This document shows positions 15,120-24,246 of a stretch of DNA of 64,000 bases, piece after piece; position 1 is the first letter of the stretch; each line of letters opens with the position of its first letter. The notes beneath the pieces were generated by a model that made no database searches, was not told the DNA's origin, and saw only the letters and a program-made list of their open reading frames with translations. This DNA is from Microbacterium foliorum (lineage in GTDB: Bacteria > Actinomycetota > Actinomycetes > Actinomycetales > Microbacteriaceae), in contig NZ_CP041040.1 in assembly GCF_006385575.1 (NCBI RefSeq), positions 2,604,001 through 2,668,000 on the forward strand, written 5' to 3'. The position numbers and the translations under genes were made by a program.

Positions 15120-17688
15120 CACCATTGCGCACCTCGAAGCCGCTCGGCTGCAGGTTCCTCAGACGAAGGAGAAGTTCGACGACTGGACATCTTTCCTGCG
15201 CGCCAGTGTGGAACGCGATTGGCGTTCATCGGAGTGGAATCAGTCGGCGTGGTTTTTCCACGGGGACCCTGAGAATGTTCACACCCGGCTCTATCGGTGC
15301 AGCACCCCCACGTGCCCGTTACTCTCCAGCGTACGAGGCGGTCGCTGTGCCACATGCTATGCCCATCTGCGTCGACACGACGGCAACGAGGCCTCGCTCC
15401 TGAAGTCCATCCCCAACCGCGTCAACACGCGCCGGACCGGGGATGAGGAGGAGCTGTGTGTGGTCGTGTCTCCGACAGCTCGGTGCCAGCGCACCGTGCA
15501 ATACGGGGTTCTGTGCATGTCTCACCATGAGACGTGGCGCCAGACAGCGAAGAAGTCCGGCGTCAGCGCCGCTGATTGGGCGAGGTCTGGAGTCCCTGCG
15601 CCGTTAGCCAGCACCGGCACATGCAGCGTTCCTCTGTGCGGTAGATCGCGAGCTTGGCTTAACACGTCGCTGTGTCCCGCTCACCGCGCGCAGTACCTGC
15701 AGAGGGCGAAGGAGACGTCCGATGTCGCCGCCACCCCGCTGCCTGAGGAGGTGTTCGCCGCGACGACACCACCGATACACGCTCGAGGAAACTTCTCCCT
15801 CATCGGGCTATCCGAGTCGATTCGCCTCGAGGTACTCGTGTCTTTGCAAACCGAGGATCGCGCGGGCTACATGATCGATCCCCAAGGGATGGTCCGCCTC
15901 TTGCCCGTCTTGGCTCTTGCGAAGTCGTCGCTGCTCGAGCCCGGGTTCGAAGCCGAGATGATGGGCTTCGACCGCGCGAAGAACACTTCCCGAGCAGCGA
16001 TGGTGAGACGTATGTTCGTCACGCTGAAGTACCTGAGAGATCAGTTCGAGGGTGTGGATCCCACCGCCGGCGATCTCTGGGACAGCTATCTCACCGAACT
16101 GCCCACTGAGCGACAGCGTCGCGACAAGTACGTGCAGACGAACGGGGAACAAAAGTGGCTCAGTAAGCGACACTTGGTGGACTTCACGCCGATTCGACAG
16201 GTCTGGTTGAGAGAGCTGGCGAAGACATGGGCACGGGAGATCCGCCCAGACGTGACGCGCGTTCGCCTCGCGATCATCGGCTTCTCAGTGTTGAGCGATG
16301 CCATCGCCGAGCGAGCGGACGGTGTCGATCCGTCCACGGCAGGTGCGTTGGACATTCAGCGGGCAATGGCACTTCTCGTACGCCTCAAGAGCAAGTCCGG
16401 CGAACGCTACTCCAGCGGCCGACAGAGCGTCATCCTCACAGCTCTCCGCCGCGCGCTTCGTTACCTCTGGGGCGCCGGCCACATGCAAGGCGTGTCTCCT
16501 GGCTTCGTCGTAGATCCCGAGGAAGGAATAGCGAGAACGAAGACACCCCGCACGGTGATGGCCCTGCCCAACCGAGTCGTCGTGGCCCTGGTCGACGCGA
16601 TCCCGAAACTGCCGCTGGCCTCAGGTCAACTAGGGAGCCTGATCAACGCCGAGACCCTCCTGCACATGCACAAGACCGCGCTGGAGCTTCTCGCCGAGAC
16701 GGGGCGCCGACCCAACGAGGTGTGCTCGCTCAAGGTTGGCTGCGTCGTGGAGAACGCCCCAGACTGGGGCGAGACGTCAGGCGGCTTCACCCTCACCTAC
16801 GACAATCACAAGGCGGGCCGAGAAGGCCGCACAGTACCGATAGGTGCCGACCTCGCGCGCCGTGTTCTCGAATGGGAAGCTCATCGCCAGACCCTTAGCC
16901 TGCCGGACGGTTTTGACGAATGGCTGTTTCCATCACCGTCGGCGGGCCGTCGCGATGCGAACGGACACCTCACGACCGGCGGACTCAAGCGAGCACTGAA
17001 ACGGCTGGTGGCGTCTGTGCCATGGCTAGACTCCGATGTCCCCGACAAGAAGACGGGTGGCTACGTCCGCTTCACCGGCAGGCTCATCCCGTACTCGTTT
17101 CGTCACTCTTACGCACAACGCCATGCGGACGCAGGAGTAGGTGTCGAGGCGCTCGCCGAACTCATGGATCATAAGTCCACGTCCACGACGCTCAACTACT
17201 TCGAGGTCTCTGAAAAGAGAAAGCGAGAGGCCGCTCAGACACTCGCGCCGCTCGCGATGACGCGCCATGGGGCTCCGGCGCCGTTCGACTCGGCCGTTGC
17301 ATACGAGATTGCTGCCGTCGCCGTACCTTTCGGCGGATGCGTCGAGCCATCGAATGTAAAAGCGGGAGGTACGGCTTGCCCCATCCGTTTCCAATGCGCG
17401 GGCTGCGACATGTACCGCCCTGATCCGTCCTACCTCCCCGCGATTGAAACGCATGTGCGGTCGATACGCGCCAGTCTCCAGATGGTGCGAATCGCCGGTA
17501 CTGCGGCGCCCTGGGTCATTCAAAACATGGTGGAGGAGATCGCCGCCTACGAGAAGGTCATCGAGGAAATGAATCGGCGGTTGGCGGAATTCACCGACGA
17601 GGAACGGCAGGCAATCGCCGATTCATCCGTTGCGATGCGTAAACTCAGAGAACAACGGCCGCTTATCCCGCTGCGAGTGATCAGATGA
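15112..17688 (+). CDS. Large site-specific recombinase, Tn554 TnpB-like
   Basis: The 858-residue protein has three Cys/His-rich repeats in its N-terminal quarter (about residues 63-83, 115-140 and 170-192, each ending CxxC/H or similar), a helical core domain and a C-terminal tyrosine-recombinase domain: Arg533 in TGRRPNEV, Arg664/His665 in YSFRHS, His687 in LMDHKS and Tyr696 in LNYFEV. The box II His is replaced by Tyr661. A further Cys cluster (CPIRFQCAGC) lies near 756-765. ATG 15112 overlaps the tnpA-like gene, implying coupled translation. Confidence 0.9.
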   Translation: MTDTIAHLEAARLQVPQTKEKFDDWTSFLRASVERDWRSSEWNQSAWFFHGDPENVHTRLYRCSTPTCPLLSSVRGGRCATCYAHLRRHDGNEASLLKSIPNRVNTRRTGDEEELCVVVSPTARCQRTVQYGVLCMSHHETWRQTAKKSGVSAADWARSGVPAPLASTGTCSVPLCGRSRAWLNTSLCPAHRAQYLQRAKETSDVAATPLPEEVFAATTPPIHARGNFSLIGLSESIRLEVLVSLQTEDRAGYMIDPQGMVRLLPVLALAKSSLLEPGFEAEMMGFDRAKNTSRAAMVRRMFVTLKYLRDQFEGVDPTAGDLWDSYLTELPTERQRRDKYVQTNGEQKWLSKRHLVDFTPIRQVWLRELAKTWAREIRPDVTRVRLAIIGFSVLSDAIAERADGVDPSTAGALDIQRAMALLVRLKSKSGERYSSGRQSVILTALRRALRYLWGAGHMQGVSPGFVVDPEEGIARTKTPRTVMALPNRVVVALVDAIPKLPLASGQLGSLINAETLLHMHKTALELLAETGRRPNEVCSLKVGCVVENAPDWGETSGGFTLTYDNHKAGREGRTVPIGADLARRVLEWEAHRQTLSLPDGFDEWLFPSPSAGRRDANGHLTTGGLKRALKRLVASVPWLDSDVPDKKTGGYVRFTGRLIPYSFRHSYAQRHADAGVGVEALAELMDHKSTSTTLNYFEVSEKRKREAAQTLAPLAMTRHGAPAPFDSAVAYEIAAVAVPFGGCVEPSNVKAGGTACPIRFQCAGCDMYRPDPSYLPAIETHVRSIRASLQMVRIAGTAAPWVIQNMVEEIAAYEKVIEEMNRRLAEFTDEERQAIADSSVAMRKLREQRPLIPLRVIR

Positions 17689-17906
17689 CGGACCCTTCGG
17701 ACGACGCCCGGCGCCAACAAGCCATGGCTTGGCTCGCGGCCGTCGCCGCCCATCGGCAGACGACTGCACACGCTCGCGCCATCCGGGCTCGAGCGGACTT
17801 CGCCAGCGGGGCGACGATACTTACGTATGACCCGCGAGCGCTTCGCTGTGGCCACCCGTCGGACTCTTGCCACGACTGCACCGACCTGTCAGCCAAGGAC
17901 CAATGA
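17685..17906 (+). CDS. Small hypothetical protein of the recombination module
   Basis: A 73-residue protein with an Ala/Arg-rich helix (QQAMAWLAAVAAHRQTTAHARAIRARA) and a Cys-rich tail (CGHPSDSCHDC). Its ATG overlaps the TnpB-like stop (ATGA), so it belongs to the recombination operon. No family is recognised; the tail could bind a metal. Confidence 0.6.
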   Translation: MTDPSDDARRQQAMAWLAAVAAHRQTTAHARAIRARADFASGATILTYDPRALRCGHPSDSCHDCTDLSAKDQ

Positions 17907-18026
17907 ATGCGAATGACGAAGCCAGCTGACTACAGACCGCATCGACGCGTCGCGCAGCTAGCGGTGGCGCGCGCCACCTGGTCAGACGCTCGCGCGATCC
18001 AGGAGTCACGGGGAGCGAATCGATGA
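17907..18026 (+). CDS. 39-residue basic ORF filling the gap before the TnpC-like gene
   Basis: ATG 17907 follows directly on the previous stop and the ORF ends by overlapping the ATG of the TnpC-like gene (ATGA at 18023). The peptide is basic (MRMTKPADYRPHRRVAQ at its start). The head-to-tail packing suggests it is translated, if only to couple the flanking cistrons; no function is known. Confidence 0.4.
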   Translation: MRMTKPADYRPHRRVAQLAVARATWSDARAIQESRGANR

Positions 18027-18622
18027 CGAAGGTCGCCCTCACCGCACGCCAGCGACGCGTCGACCAGTTGGCTGCAGCGCGAGCCCTTGACTCAAAGAAC
18101 AAACGCGCACGCGCGATTGAGGCCTGCACCGACCTCGTCGCCTCCGGAATCCCGGTCACTCACACGAACGTGGCACGGAAAGCGCACGTGTCCACCTGGC
18201 TGACCTACAACGTTCCAGAGATTCGCTCCGCCATCGAGCAGGCAAACGCCGCCCAAGCGCGCGAGGGGCTCATAAACCCCGCCCCACAGCGGGCGGGGCA
18301 ACGAACTACCCCCGAATCGCTGCACACCGATCTCCTCCTCGCTCAACGCCATGTGCGCGAGCTACGCGACGAGAACGTTAAGCTCCGCAAGCGGCTCGAG
18401 CGCCAACTCGGGGCCGAGCTCGAAGGAGTGGACATCGAGGAGCTCACGGAGCGCGTCTACAACCTTGAGCGCGTGAACCGCGAACTCAGCGCCGAGGCAG
18501 CGAATCGGGATAAGCGTATCGCTGTCCAGCAGGCACGCATCAAAGAGTTGGAGTCCGAGAACGAGTCTCAAGCAGATGTCGTTCGCGCGATGATGGTCGC
18601 TGCGAACGTGCGCGGGAGATAG
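18023..18622 (+). CDS. DUF6262 / TnpC-like coiled-coil protein of the recombination module
   Basis: The 199-residue protein has a basic N-terminus (RQRRVDQLAAARALDSKNKRAR), a helix-turn-helix-like segment (PVTHTNVARKAHVSTWLTYN) and a long coiled coil from about residue 105 to 190 with heptad-like charged repeats. This matches the third protein of Tn554-type elements, which aids recombination and orientation. It is coupled by a 4-nt overlap to the preceding small ORF. Confidence 0.78.
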   Translation: MTKVALTARQRRVDQLAAARALDSKNKRARAIEACTDLVASGIPVTHTNVARKAHVSTWLTYNVPEIRSAIEQANAAQAREGLINPAPQRAGQRTTPESLHTDLLLAQRHVRELRDENVKLRKRLERQLGAELEGVDIEELTERVYNLERVNRELSAEAANRDKRIAVQQARIKELESENESQADVVRAMMVAANVRGR

Positions 18623-18687
18623 ACGCGGCCGCCGTCGCGACGATGGCGAAAGAGCAGGGACTTCGCGCTATCTGCCATACTCCCCTC

Positions 18688-19212
18688 ATGGGGGAAGAAT
18701 CTGAGCTTGCAGAGCTTGTGGATGCGCAGTCCGGATGGCTGATTCCCGGACGCCACTTCGTTGAGATGGACGACATCTATCGCGAATTCGTGTCACACAC
18801 GCTCGAATGGGACAGGCGAACAATCTGGCTCGGTCTGCAACAACTTCTCGAGCACGTTAAGCAGTTGTTCCCCAGCGGCCGCCTCCTCCTTGCCGGAACC
18901 TTCGTCTCGAAGCAAGCAGGACCGTGCGATCCTCTGGAGATCGCTGTCGTCCCTGATGAGCCCAGCGCGGTCGAGCTGTGGACCGATGCAGAGGAACACC
19001 GATTCCAACTGTGCTCGTCCCTGCACGATGTGATTGTCGGGTCCCTCGGAGCGGATTACTTCGAGGTGCTACACCCTTTCGGTGGGCGCATCGAGTCCTA
19101 CTTCGTCGCCCCTGACGACGTCGAACAGATGACGATGTGGATGGGTGGGGTTACCCTTCCGACAGGGCAAGAACTTCTTGGCCACCGAGGGGTGCTGGAG
19201 GTGGAGTGGTGA
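18688..19212 (+). CDS. DUF6932-like protein (degenerate nucleotidyltransferase-like)
   Basis: The 174-residue protein contains LLLAGTFVSKQAGPCDPLEIAVV, close to the DUF6932 form G(S/T)FV-x4-PxD(I/V)D, itself resembling the nucleotidyltransferase GS-x-DxD motif; the second Asp is Glu here. The ATG at 18688 has a -10-like CATACT about 7 nt upstream, suggesting a leaderless start; an in-frame ATG at 18643 is possible. It is coupled to the next gene by GTGA. Possible roles include a toxin- or antitoxin-like nucleotidyltransferase; this is inference only. Confidence 0.6.
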   Translation: MGEESELAELVDAQSGWLIPGRHFVEMDDIYREFVSHTLEWDRRTIWLGLQQLLEHVKQLFPSGRLLLAGTFVSKQAGPCDPLEIAVVPDEPSAVELWTDAEEHRFQLCSSLHDVIVGSLGADYFEVLHPFGGRIESYFVAPDDVEQMTMWMGGVTLPTGQELLGHRGVLEVEW

Positions 19213-20090
19213 TTCGAGACGACATCAGCGCACGCCTCTCAGGGATCCCGGACGATGACAGCCGACTCAGTCGCCTGCGCCGCAGCTCCCTGGTTGCGTA
19301 TCGGCAGAAGTTCTCATTGCCTGCGACGCAATTGCGCGTCGACATCACCGGCACGCTGACCGCGACCGTAGTGTCGCAGGTCACGGCAGCGCTCCAACAC
19401 GCGACCGCACTTGCCGCCAAAGCGATCCTCGACCCGAAGAACGCCGCCATCACCGTCCAGGGCTCGCTCCTCGAGCGGGCACCGCTGCTTCCTATCGGTC
19501 AATCGCGCGGAACTCTCTACTTCGAATTACCTCGCCAGACCGTGCCGACCGACGCCGTCGAACAGACACCAGTTGCTGGGCTCACAGAGAATGCCGTGCG
19601 TGAACTCATCGAGATTCTCCCCGAGACCGCCAGCGACGAGCGGACACTGCAGTCTCTGCCGAGCCGCCGGCCGCAGTACCGTTCCGCGGTGAAGAAGTTG
19701 GCTGAGGCACTGGATGGAGCAGCATCCATGTCGCTTTCCATGCAGCCCACCGGCGGGATCGCGCCCGAGACCTCCGTCTTGACGTCGGAGCAGGCACTTG
19801 AGGTTCCAGCGTTGCTCTCCGGAACGCAGGACAAGCGAGACATGCTGACTGTCTACGGGATTCTTGACGGGATGCGCACGCGTCGTCGCCTCTTCTACAT
19901 CGAGGAACGCGGCACGACCCAGGAGTTCAGCGGAGCGATTGACGAGGACCAGATGGACACGGTGATGAATCTCGTCGGCCAACAAGTCGTCGCCCGCATC
20001 GAGCGCCTGGTGCTGCTGCGAGCCGACGGATCCAAGTCGCACCCGAGCTACGCATTGAAGTCCATCGCTCCGGATCCGAGCCTCATATAG
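19209..20090 (+). CDS. Hypothetical partner of the DUF6932-like protein
   Basis: A 293-residue protein of unknown family, starting at GTG 19209 after a GGAGG site and overlapping the upstream stop by 4 nt. The N-terminal half is helical; the C-terminal part (about residues 215-290) looks like a small beta-barrel, with TVYGILDGMRTRRRLFYIEE and VVARIERLVLLRADGS. It has no signal peptide or membrane helix. The tight coupling suggests that the two proteins act together. Confidence 0.65.
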   Translation: MIRDDISARLSGIPDDDSRLSRLRRSSLVAYRQKFSLPATQLRVDITGTLTATVVSQVTAALQHATALAAKAILDPKNAAITVQGSLLERAPLLPIGQSRGTLYFELPRQTVPTDAVEQTPVAGLTENAVRELIEILPETASDERTLQSLPSRRPQYRSAVKKLAEALDGAASMSLSMQPTGGIAPETSVLTSEQALEVPALLSGTQDKRDMLTVYGILDGMRTRRRLFYIEERGTTQEFSGAIDEDQMDTVMNLVGQQVVARIERLVLLRADGSKSHPSYALKSIAPDPSLI

Positions 20091-20451
20091 CTGACCCACC
20101 GGCACTAACCGACACCCACGACGAAGAGAGATAGCCGTGGGCGCCGCAGACAGGGGCACGGTCGTCTCACGCCACGGATAGAACAGCGCGAGAGCCCGTA
20201 CCTGAGGCGCCCCTCGCGCGGGCACAGCCATGTCGGCGCGCGGGTGCGAACCGTGAGACGCGGAGCCCGACCCCTCGGGCAAACGCAGGCGTCGACAGCG
20301 ATCACTCGGATCGAAGCGCCGGACCCGCGAGCGGGGTTTCGCACGGAGCGCCCTCCCGGGGTGCTCGGGCAGTTCGTCATCGAGTATCAGATCGCTACAC
20401 GCCGGAAACACGATGGAGCTACCGTGCACTCATCGACCCGAGGAGTGAGTG
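20091..20451. other. Intergenic region upstream of the LysR gene
   Basis: No open frame with gene-like features. A weak hairpin CCCACG/CGTGGG (near 20113-20140) follows the DUF6932-partner gene without a U tract. The promoter of the LysR gene should be near the right end, but no clear -35/-10 pair or T-N11-A box can be chosen. Confidence 0.4.
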
Positions 20452-21360
20452 ATGACTGTTTCCCGCCTGGAGTACTTCGTCGCGGTTGCGCAGGAGCGTA
20501 GTTTCGCCCGAGCCGCAGCACGCTTGCATATCACCCGACCCGCGTTGAGCCAGCAGATTCGCAAGCTCGAGGAGGAGCTGGGACAGCCGCTGGTCATGCG
20601 CTCCTCCCACCGCGTCGTCCTCACTCCTGCCGGCCACCACCTGCTTCCGCGAGCCCGGGAGATCGTCGACTCCTACAGGCGGCTGCCTGCACTCGTCGAT
20701 GAGGCTGCGCGCGGCACCCAAGAAACTCTGCGGCTGGGCGTGAACTCGTCATCCCTCATTGGCCTCGTGCCGACGCTCATCCCGAGGCTCCACAGTGTGT
20801 TGCCGGACGTCGCTGTCGTCGTCGAAGAACTGTGGGACGAACAGCAGCTCGAGATGCTTCGCACAGGAGAGCTGGACGCCGCGATCTTCCGTAGCGCGGC
20901 CCCTCCGGAGAGCTTGTACTCCTGGCCGCTGGGCGCTGACTACCTCCATGTCTGCCTCCCGAGGGCTCACCCGCTCGCTCGGCAGACGGAGGTGACATGG
21001 GCGGACCTCGCGGGTGAGCGCCTCCTGCTCCCAGACCGTGCACGCGCACGCATCGAAGTCGATACGATCCTCGCCGCGTTCACGACGAACGGCATCCACC
21101 TGGAGGATCTCACCATCACCATGTACGGCTACCACGGTGCGGCGTGGGTCGCCGCCGGATACGGCGTCATCCTCGTCCCCGGCCATGCAACGGCACTGCG
21201 CCACGACGGCACTGTCTTCAAGACACTGACGCCCGCCATGCCCGCCATGCAACTACGGATCGCAACACGAAGCGAACCGGTAGCAGGCGCGTTGCTCGCG
21301 CTGTTACGCACAGCGCACGGGCTCACGACGGAAAACGCAGAAACGCTTAACGTCATGTGA
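20452..21360 (+). CDS. LysR family transcriptional regulator
   Basis: The 302-residue protein has the LysR winged helix at the N-terminus (LEYFVAVAQERSFARAAARLHITRPALSQQIRKLEEELG) and a periplasmic-binding-like effector domain from about residue 90 (LRLGVNSSS). ATG 20452 lies 6 nt after AGGAG; a GTG directly before it is an alternative. It lies just upstream of the asparaginase-like lipoprotein gene on the same strand, which may be its target; the effector is unknown. Confidence 0.9.
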   Translation: MTVSRLEYFVAVAQERSFARAAARLHITRPALSQQIRKLEEELGQPLVMRSSHRVVLTPAGHHLLPRAREIVDSYRRLPALVDEAARGTQETLRLGVNSSSLIGLVPTLIPRLHSVLPDVAVVVEELWDEQQLEMLRTGELDAAIFRSAAPPESLYSWPLGADYLHVCLPRAHPLARQTEVTWADLAGERLLLPDRARARIEVDTILAAFTTNGIHLEDLTITMYGYHGAAWVAAGYGVILVPGHATALRHDGTVFKTLTPAMPAMQLRIATRSEPVAGALLALLRTAHGLTTENAETLNVM

Positions 21361-21435
21361 GCGAAGTCAATCCGTCTGTTTACCTGACGCCCAGATGCTG
21401 AAACAGCGGAGTAATCGCAGCTTGGGAACGTGAAT

Positions 21436-21457
21436 ACACCTCGTCGAAACGAGGTGT
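21436..21457 (+). other. Hairpin between the LysR and asparaginase-like genes
   Basis: A perfect 9-bp stem (ACACCTCGT/ACGAGGTGT) closes on the stable CGAA tetraloop, 48 nt before the next start codon. There is no U tract, so it is more likely a leader structure or weak terminator than an intrinsic terminator. Confidence 0.45.
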
Positions 21458-21504
21458 CCCACCACCCCACCCGGCGCTTCGGCGTCGGTGAACGGAGCAG
21501 CAGC

Positions 21505-22692
21505 ATGACCCGCAGAACAGCACTCCTCGGCAGCCTCGCCGCCGTCGCACTCGGCACCCTCATCCTTAGCGGATGCACCGCACCGAACAATGACGGCGCA
21601 GAAGAGTTGCCATCCATCGATTCCACCCCCACTCCGGTCGGACCGTCGGCAACGGCCGACCTTCCCAACGTCGTTGTCATCGACGCCGGCGGAACGCTGA
21701 CCTCGACCGCAGAGGACCGAATCAGCTACCAGCACTACTCCGACTCCATCGAAGGCGGCGTCACCACCATCGTCGAAGACATGTACCCGGAACTCGAACA
21801 TGTTGCAAACGTCAGCGTCGTGGAGACGGCATCCCTCAGCTGGTCTGCTGCCGTCGACGACGAAATTCTTTACACCGTGTCCCGCGCCATTGACGTCCAG
21901 CTGGCGAACCCCGACGTCGACGCCGTAGTGGTGACCGGTGGCACCAACGTCCTCGAGGAGGATGCCTACTTCTTCGATCTGACGGTGCAGTCACCAAAGC
22001 CGGTTGTCGTGACCGGTGCGATGCACCAGTACGGTACGTTCACCTACGACGGATACACCAACGTGTTCAGTGCGATCCGCCTCGCAGCAAGCAAGAAGAC
22101 GACGTGCTTCGGCACGGTCGTTCTCCTGAACGACCAGTTCTTCAGCGCTCGTGATGTAACCAAGACGGACGGTTACCGCATGGACACCTTCGAAGGGGGT
22201 GACTATGGCACCCTCGGCGTCGTGAACGAGGATGTCATCCGAACCATGCGGGCCCCTGCTCGCGTTCTTCACTGCGGAACTGACGAATGGAACACCCCGT
22301 TCGACCTCAGCACCGTCACCGCCGCGGACCTCGCACCTGTCGAGATCGTCTCTGGGTACGTCGGGGCATCGGCCGACACGGTTACGGCTGCAGCAGCGAA
22401 CGCCCGCGGATTGGTGACGGCTGGGCACGGCCCCGGCGACATGTCGGTTGCCCAGCAGGACGCCCTCGAAGCACTGACCGGGCCCATCGTGGTGTCCGCC
22501 ACGAGAACGGGCGGCGAAGGAACGTACAACAATGAAGATGGCAGCGTTATTGGGGCAGGTGACCTCCGCCCTCAGAAAGCGCGGCTGCTCCTGCAGCTGG
22601 CGCTGACATTCACCAACGACGACGCGCAGGTGAAGCAGTGGTTCTCCTCGATTGCCTCGCCTGAGTTCGATTACTCGACCGCCCTGAACTGA
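21505..22692 (+). CDS. Asparaginase-family lipoprotein, probably catalytically altered
   Basis: The 395-residue protein has a lipoprotein signal (LSGC near residue 24) and a type II asparaginase fold. The first catalytic Thr is in AGGTLTS (Thr64). In the second motif, normally HGTDT, it reads TGGTNVLEED, so the Thr is kept (147) but the catalytic Asp is Asn148 and the preceding His is Gly. The Lys of the triad is conserved in ARDVTKTDG (Lys220). It may have a changed substrate or only bind amides. An upstream in-frame ATG at 21430 lacks a ribosome site. Confidence 0.87.
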   Translation: MTRRTALLGSLAAVALGTLILSGCTAPNNDGAEELPSIDSTPTPVGPSATADLPNVVVIDAGGTLTSTAEDRISYQHYSDSIEGGVTTIVEDMYPELEHVANVSVVETASLSWSAAVDDEILYTVSRAIDVQLANPDVDAVVVTGGTNVLEEDAYFFDLTVQSPKPVVVTGAMHQYGTFTYDGYTNVFSAIRLAASKKTTCFGTVVLLNDQFFSARDVTKTDGYRMDTFEGGDYGTLGVVNEDVIRTMRAPARVLHCGTDEWNTPFDLSTVTAADLAPVEIVSGYVGASADTVTAAAANARGLVTAGHGPGDMSVAQQDALEALTGPIVVSATRTGGEGTYNNEDGSVIGAGDLRPQKARLLLQLALTFTNDDAQVKQWFSSIASPEFDYSTALN

Positions 22693-23005
22693 ACGTCCGT
22701 GGCCCTCCTCCGCGCCCCGGAGGGGGGCCACAAGGGATTCGTCGCCGGACGGCGATTCTCACTTCACGGCCGTTCGGTAGGTCGATGGCTTCCTTCGTGA
22801 CGGGCTGCGCGAGGCCTCAGGAGGGTCACCGAACCTCGGCTGAGGACCTCATTCCTGGTGCGGAGAGCTCTCAGACGCCCATGTCCCGTCCTGGGTGCCA
22901 TCGGCAGCGGATGGAGTCCTGAGCAGCCAAGATCGCCCTAGGTTTCTTCAGATCGAGCAGAGCCTAGCGACCGTATCGTCGGTCGTGGGAGTGATTGCTT
23001 CGCAC
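22693..23005. other. Convergent intergenic region
   Basis: 313 bp between the asparaginase-like gene and manD, which converge. Apart from the strong hairpin at 22699-22731, nothing gene-like is seen. Confidence 0.5.
22699..22731. terminator. Strong GC hairpin after the asparaginase-like gene
   Basis: A 14-bp stem (22699-22712 with 22718-22731, one wobble pair) on a 5-base loop starts 7 nt after the stop codon. It lacks a U tract, common for actinobacterial terminators. Confidence 0.6.
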
Positions 23006-24244
23006 TCACCAATCGTGGACCGTGCCGTCGAGGAGGCGGTTGTAGGGCAGGTAGGCCTGCTCATAGGGATACTTCCCCGCCTCGTCCACGTTCAGCTCGA
23101 CACCGAGCCCCGGCTTGTCGCCCGGGTGCAGGTATCCGTCGGTCCAGGTGAAGGACTGCTCGAACACCTGATCCGTCTTCGCGCCGTGCTTCATGTACTC
23201 CTGGATGCCGAAGTTGTGGATCGACAGTCCCAGGTGCATCGCCGCAGCCATCCCCACCGGGGAGATGTCGGTCGGCCCGTGCATGCCCGACTTGATCTGA
23301 TACATCGCCGCGTAGTCGAGGGTCTTCTTCAACGCGCTGATGCCACCCATGTGGGTCACCGCGCCGCGGACGTAGTCGATCAGCTGGTCGCGGATGATGT
23401 CCTTGAAGTCCCAGACCGTGTTGAAGATCTCCCCGATGGCCAACGGGGTCGTGGTGTGCTGGCGCACGAGGCGCAGCGCCTCCTGGTTCTCCGCCGGCGT
23501 GCAGTCCTCCAGCCAGAACAGGTCGTAGGGTTCGAGGTCCTTGCCCAGGCGCGCAGCCTGGATCGGCGTCATCCGGTGATGCCCGTCATGCAGCAGCGGG
23601 ATGTCCGGGCCGAACTCGTTGCGCACCGCCTCGAACACCCCCGGCAGATGGTTCAGATACGCCCGGGTGTCCCAATCCTCTTCCACCGGCTTCGCACCCC
23701 GGCGCGCCGGCTCGTGGTCGTAGCGGACGCTCGCATCCCCGACGTCGGCGCCCTGAGCGGCGATGCCGTAGATCGCCTTGAGCGTCGGCACCCCCGTCTG
23801 CACCCGGATCGCCTTGTATCCCTGCGCCTGATGCGCGCGGATCGAATCGAACAGCTCGGGCAGCTCCTTGCCCGATGCGTGCCCGTACGCCATCAGCCCG
23901 TTCCGCGACGCGCCCCCGAGCAGCTGGTACACCGGGAGTCCTGCGACCTTGCCCTTGATGTCCCACAGCGCCATGTCGACCGCGGCGATAGCCGCCATCG
24001 TCACCGGACCCCGCCGCCAATACGCCCCCCGGTACAGGAACTGCCACGTGTCCTCGATCCGCGACTCATCCGCACCGATCAGCAGCGGCACCACATGCTC
24101 CGTCAGATACGCCACGACAGCGAGCTCACGCCCGTTCAAGGTCGCATCCCCCAGACCCGTGACGCCGTCCGCCGTCGTGATCTTCAATGTCACGAAGTTC
24201 CGGTCCGGGCTCGTGACGATGACCTCAGCCCTGTCGATGCTCAT
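23006..24244 (-). CDS. manD: D-mannonate dehydratase family protein (enolase superfamily)
   Basis: The 412-residue protein is a full-length ManD/RspA-type enzyme: a capping domain ([14 protein letters not shown]), then a barrel with metal ligands in [23 protein letters not shown] and LAIGEIFN, the HGPTD motif and NFGIQEYM near the end. The ManD subgroup dehydrates D-mannonate to 2-keto-3-deoxygluconate, with variable efficiency. It is the last gene of the glycan operon, 2 nt after the beta-mannosidase gene. Confidence 0.9.
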   Translation of the reverse strand: MSIDRAEVIVTSPDRNFVTLKITTADGVTGLGDATLNGRELAVVAYLTEHVVPLLIGADESRIEDTWQFLYRGAYWRRGPVTMAAIAAVDMALWDIKGKVAGLPVYQLLGGASRNGLMAYGHASGKELPELFDSIRAHQAQGYKAIRVQTGVPTLKAIYGIAAQGADVGDASVRYDHEPARRGAKPVEEDWDTRAYLNHLPGVFEAVRNEFGPDIPLLHDGHHRMTPIQAARLGKDLEPYDLFWLEDCTPAENQEALRLVRQHTTTPLAIGEIFNTVWDFKDIIRDQLIDYVRGAVTHMGGISALKKTLDYAAMYQIKSGMHGPTDISPVGMAAAMHLGLSIHNFGIQEYMKHGAKTDQVFEQSFTWTDGYLHPGDKPGLGVELNVDEAGKYPYEQAYLPYNRLLDGTVHDW

Positions 24245-24246
24245 TC

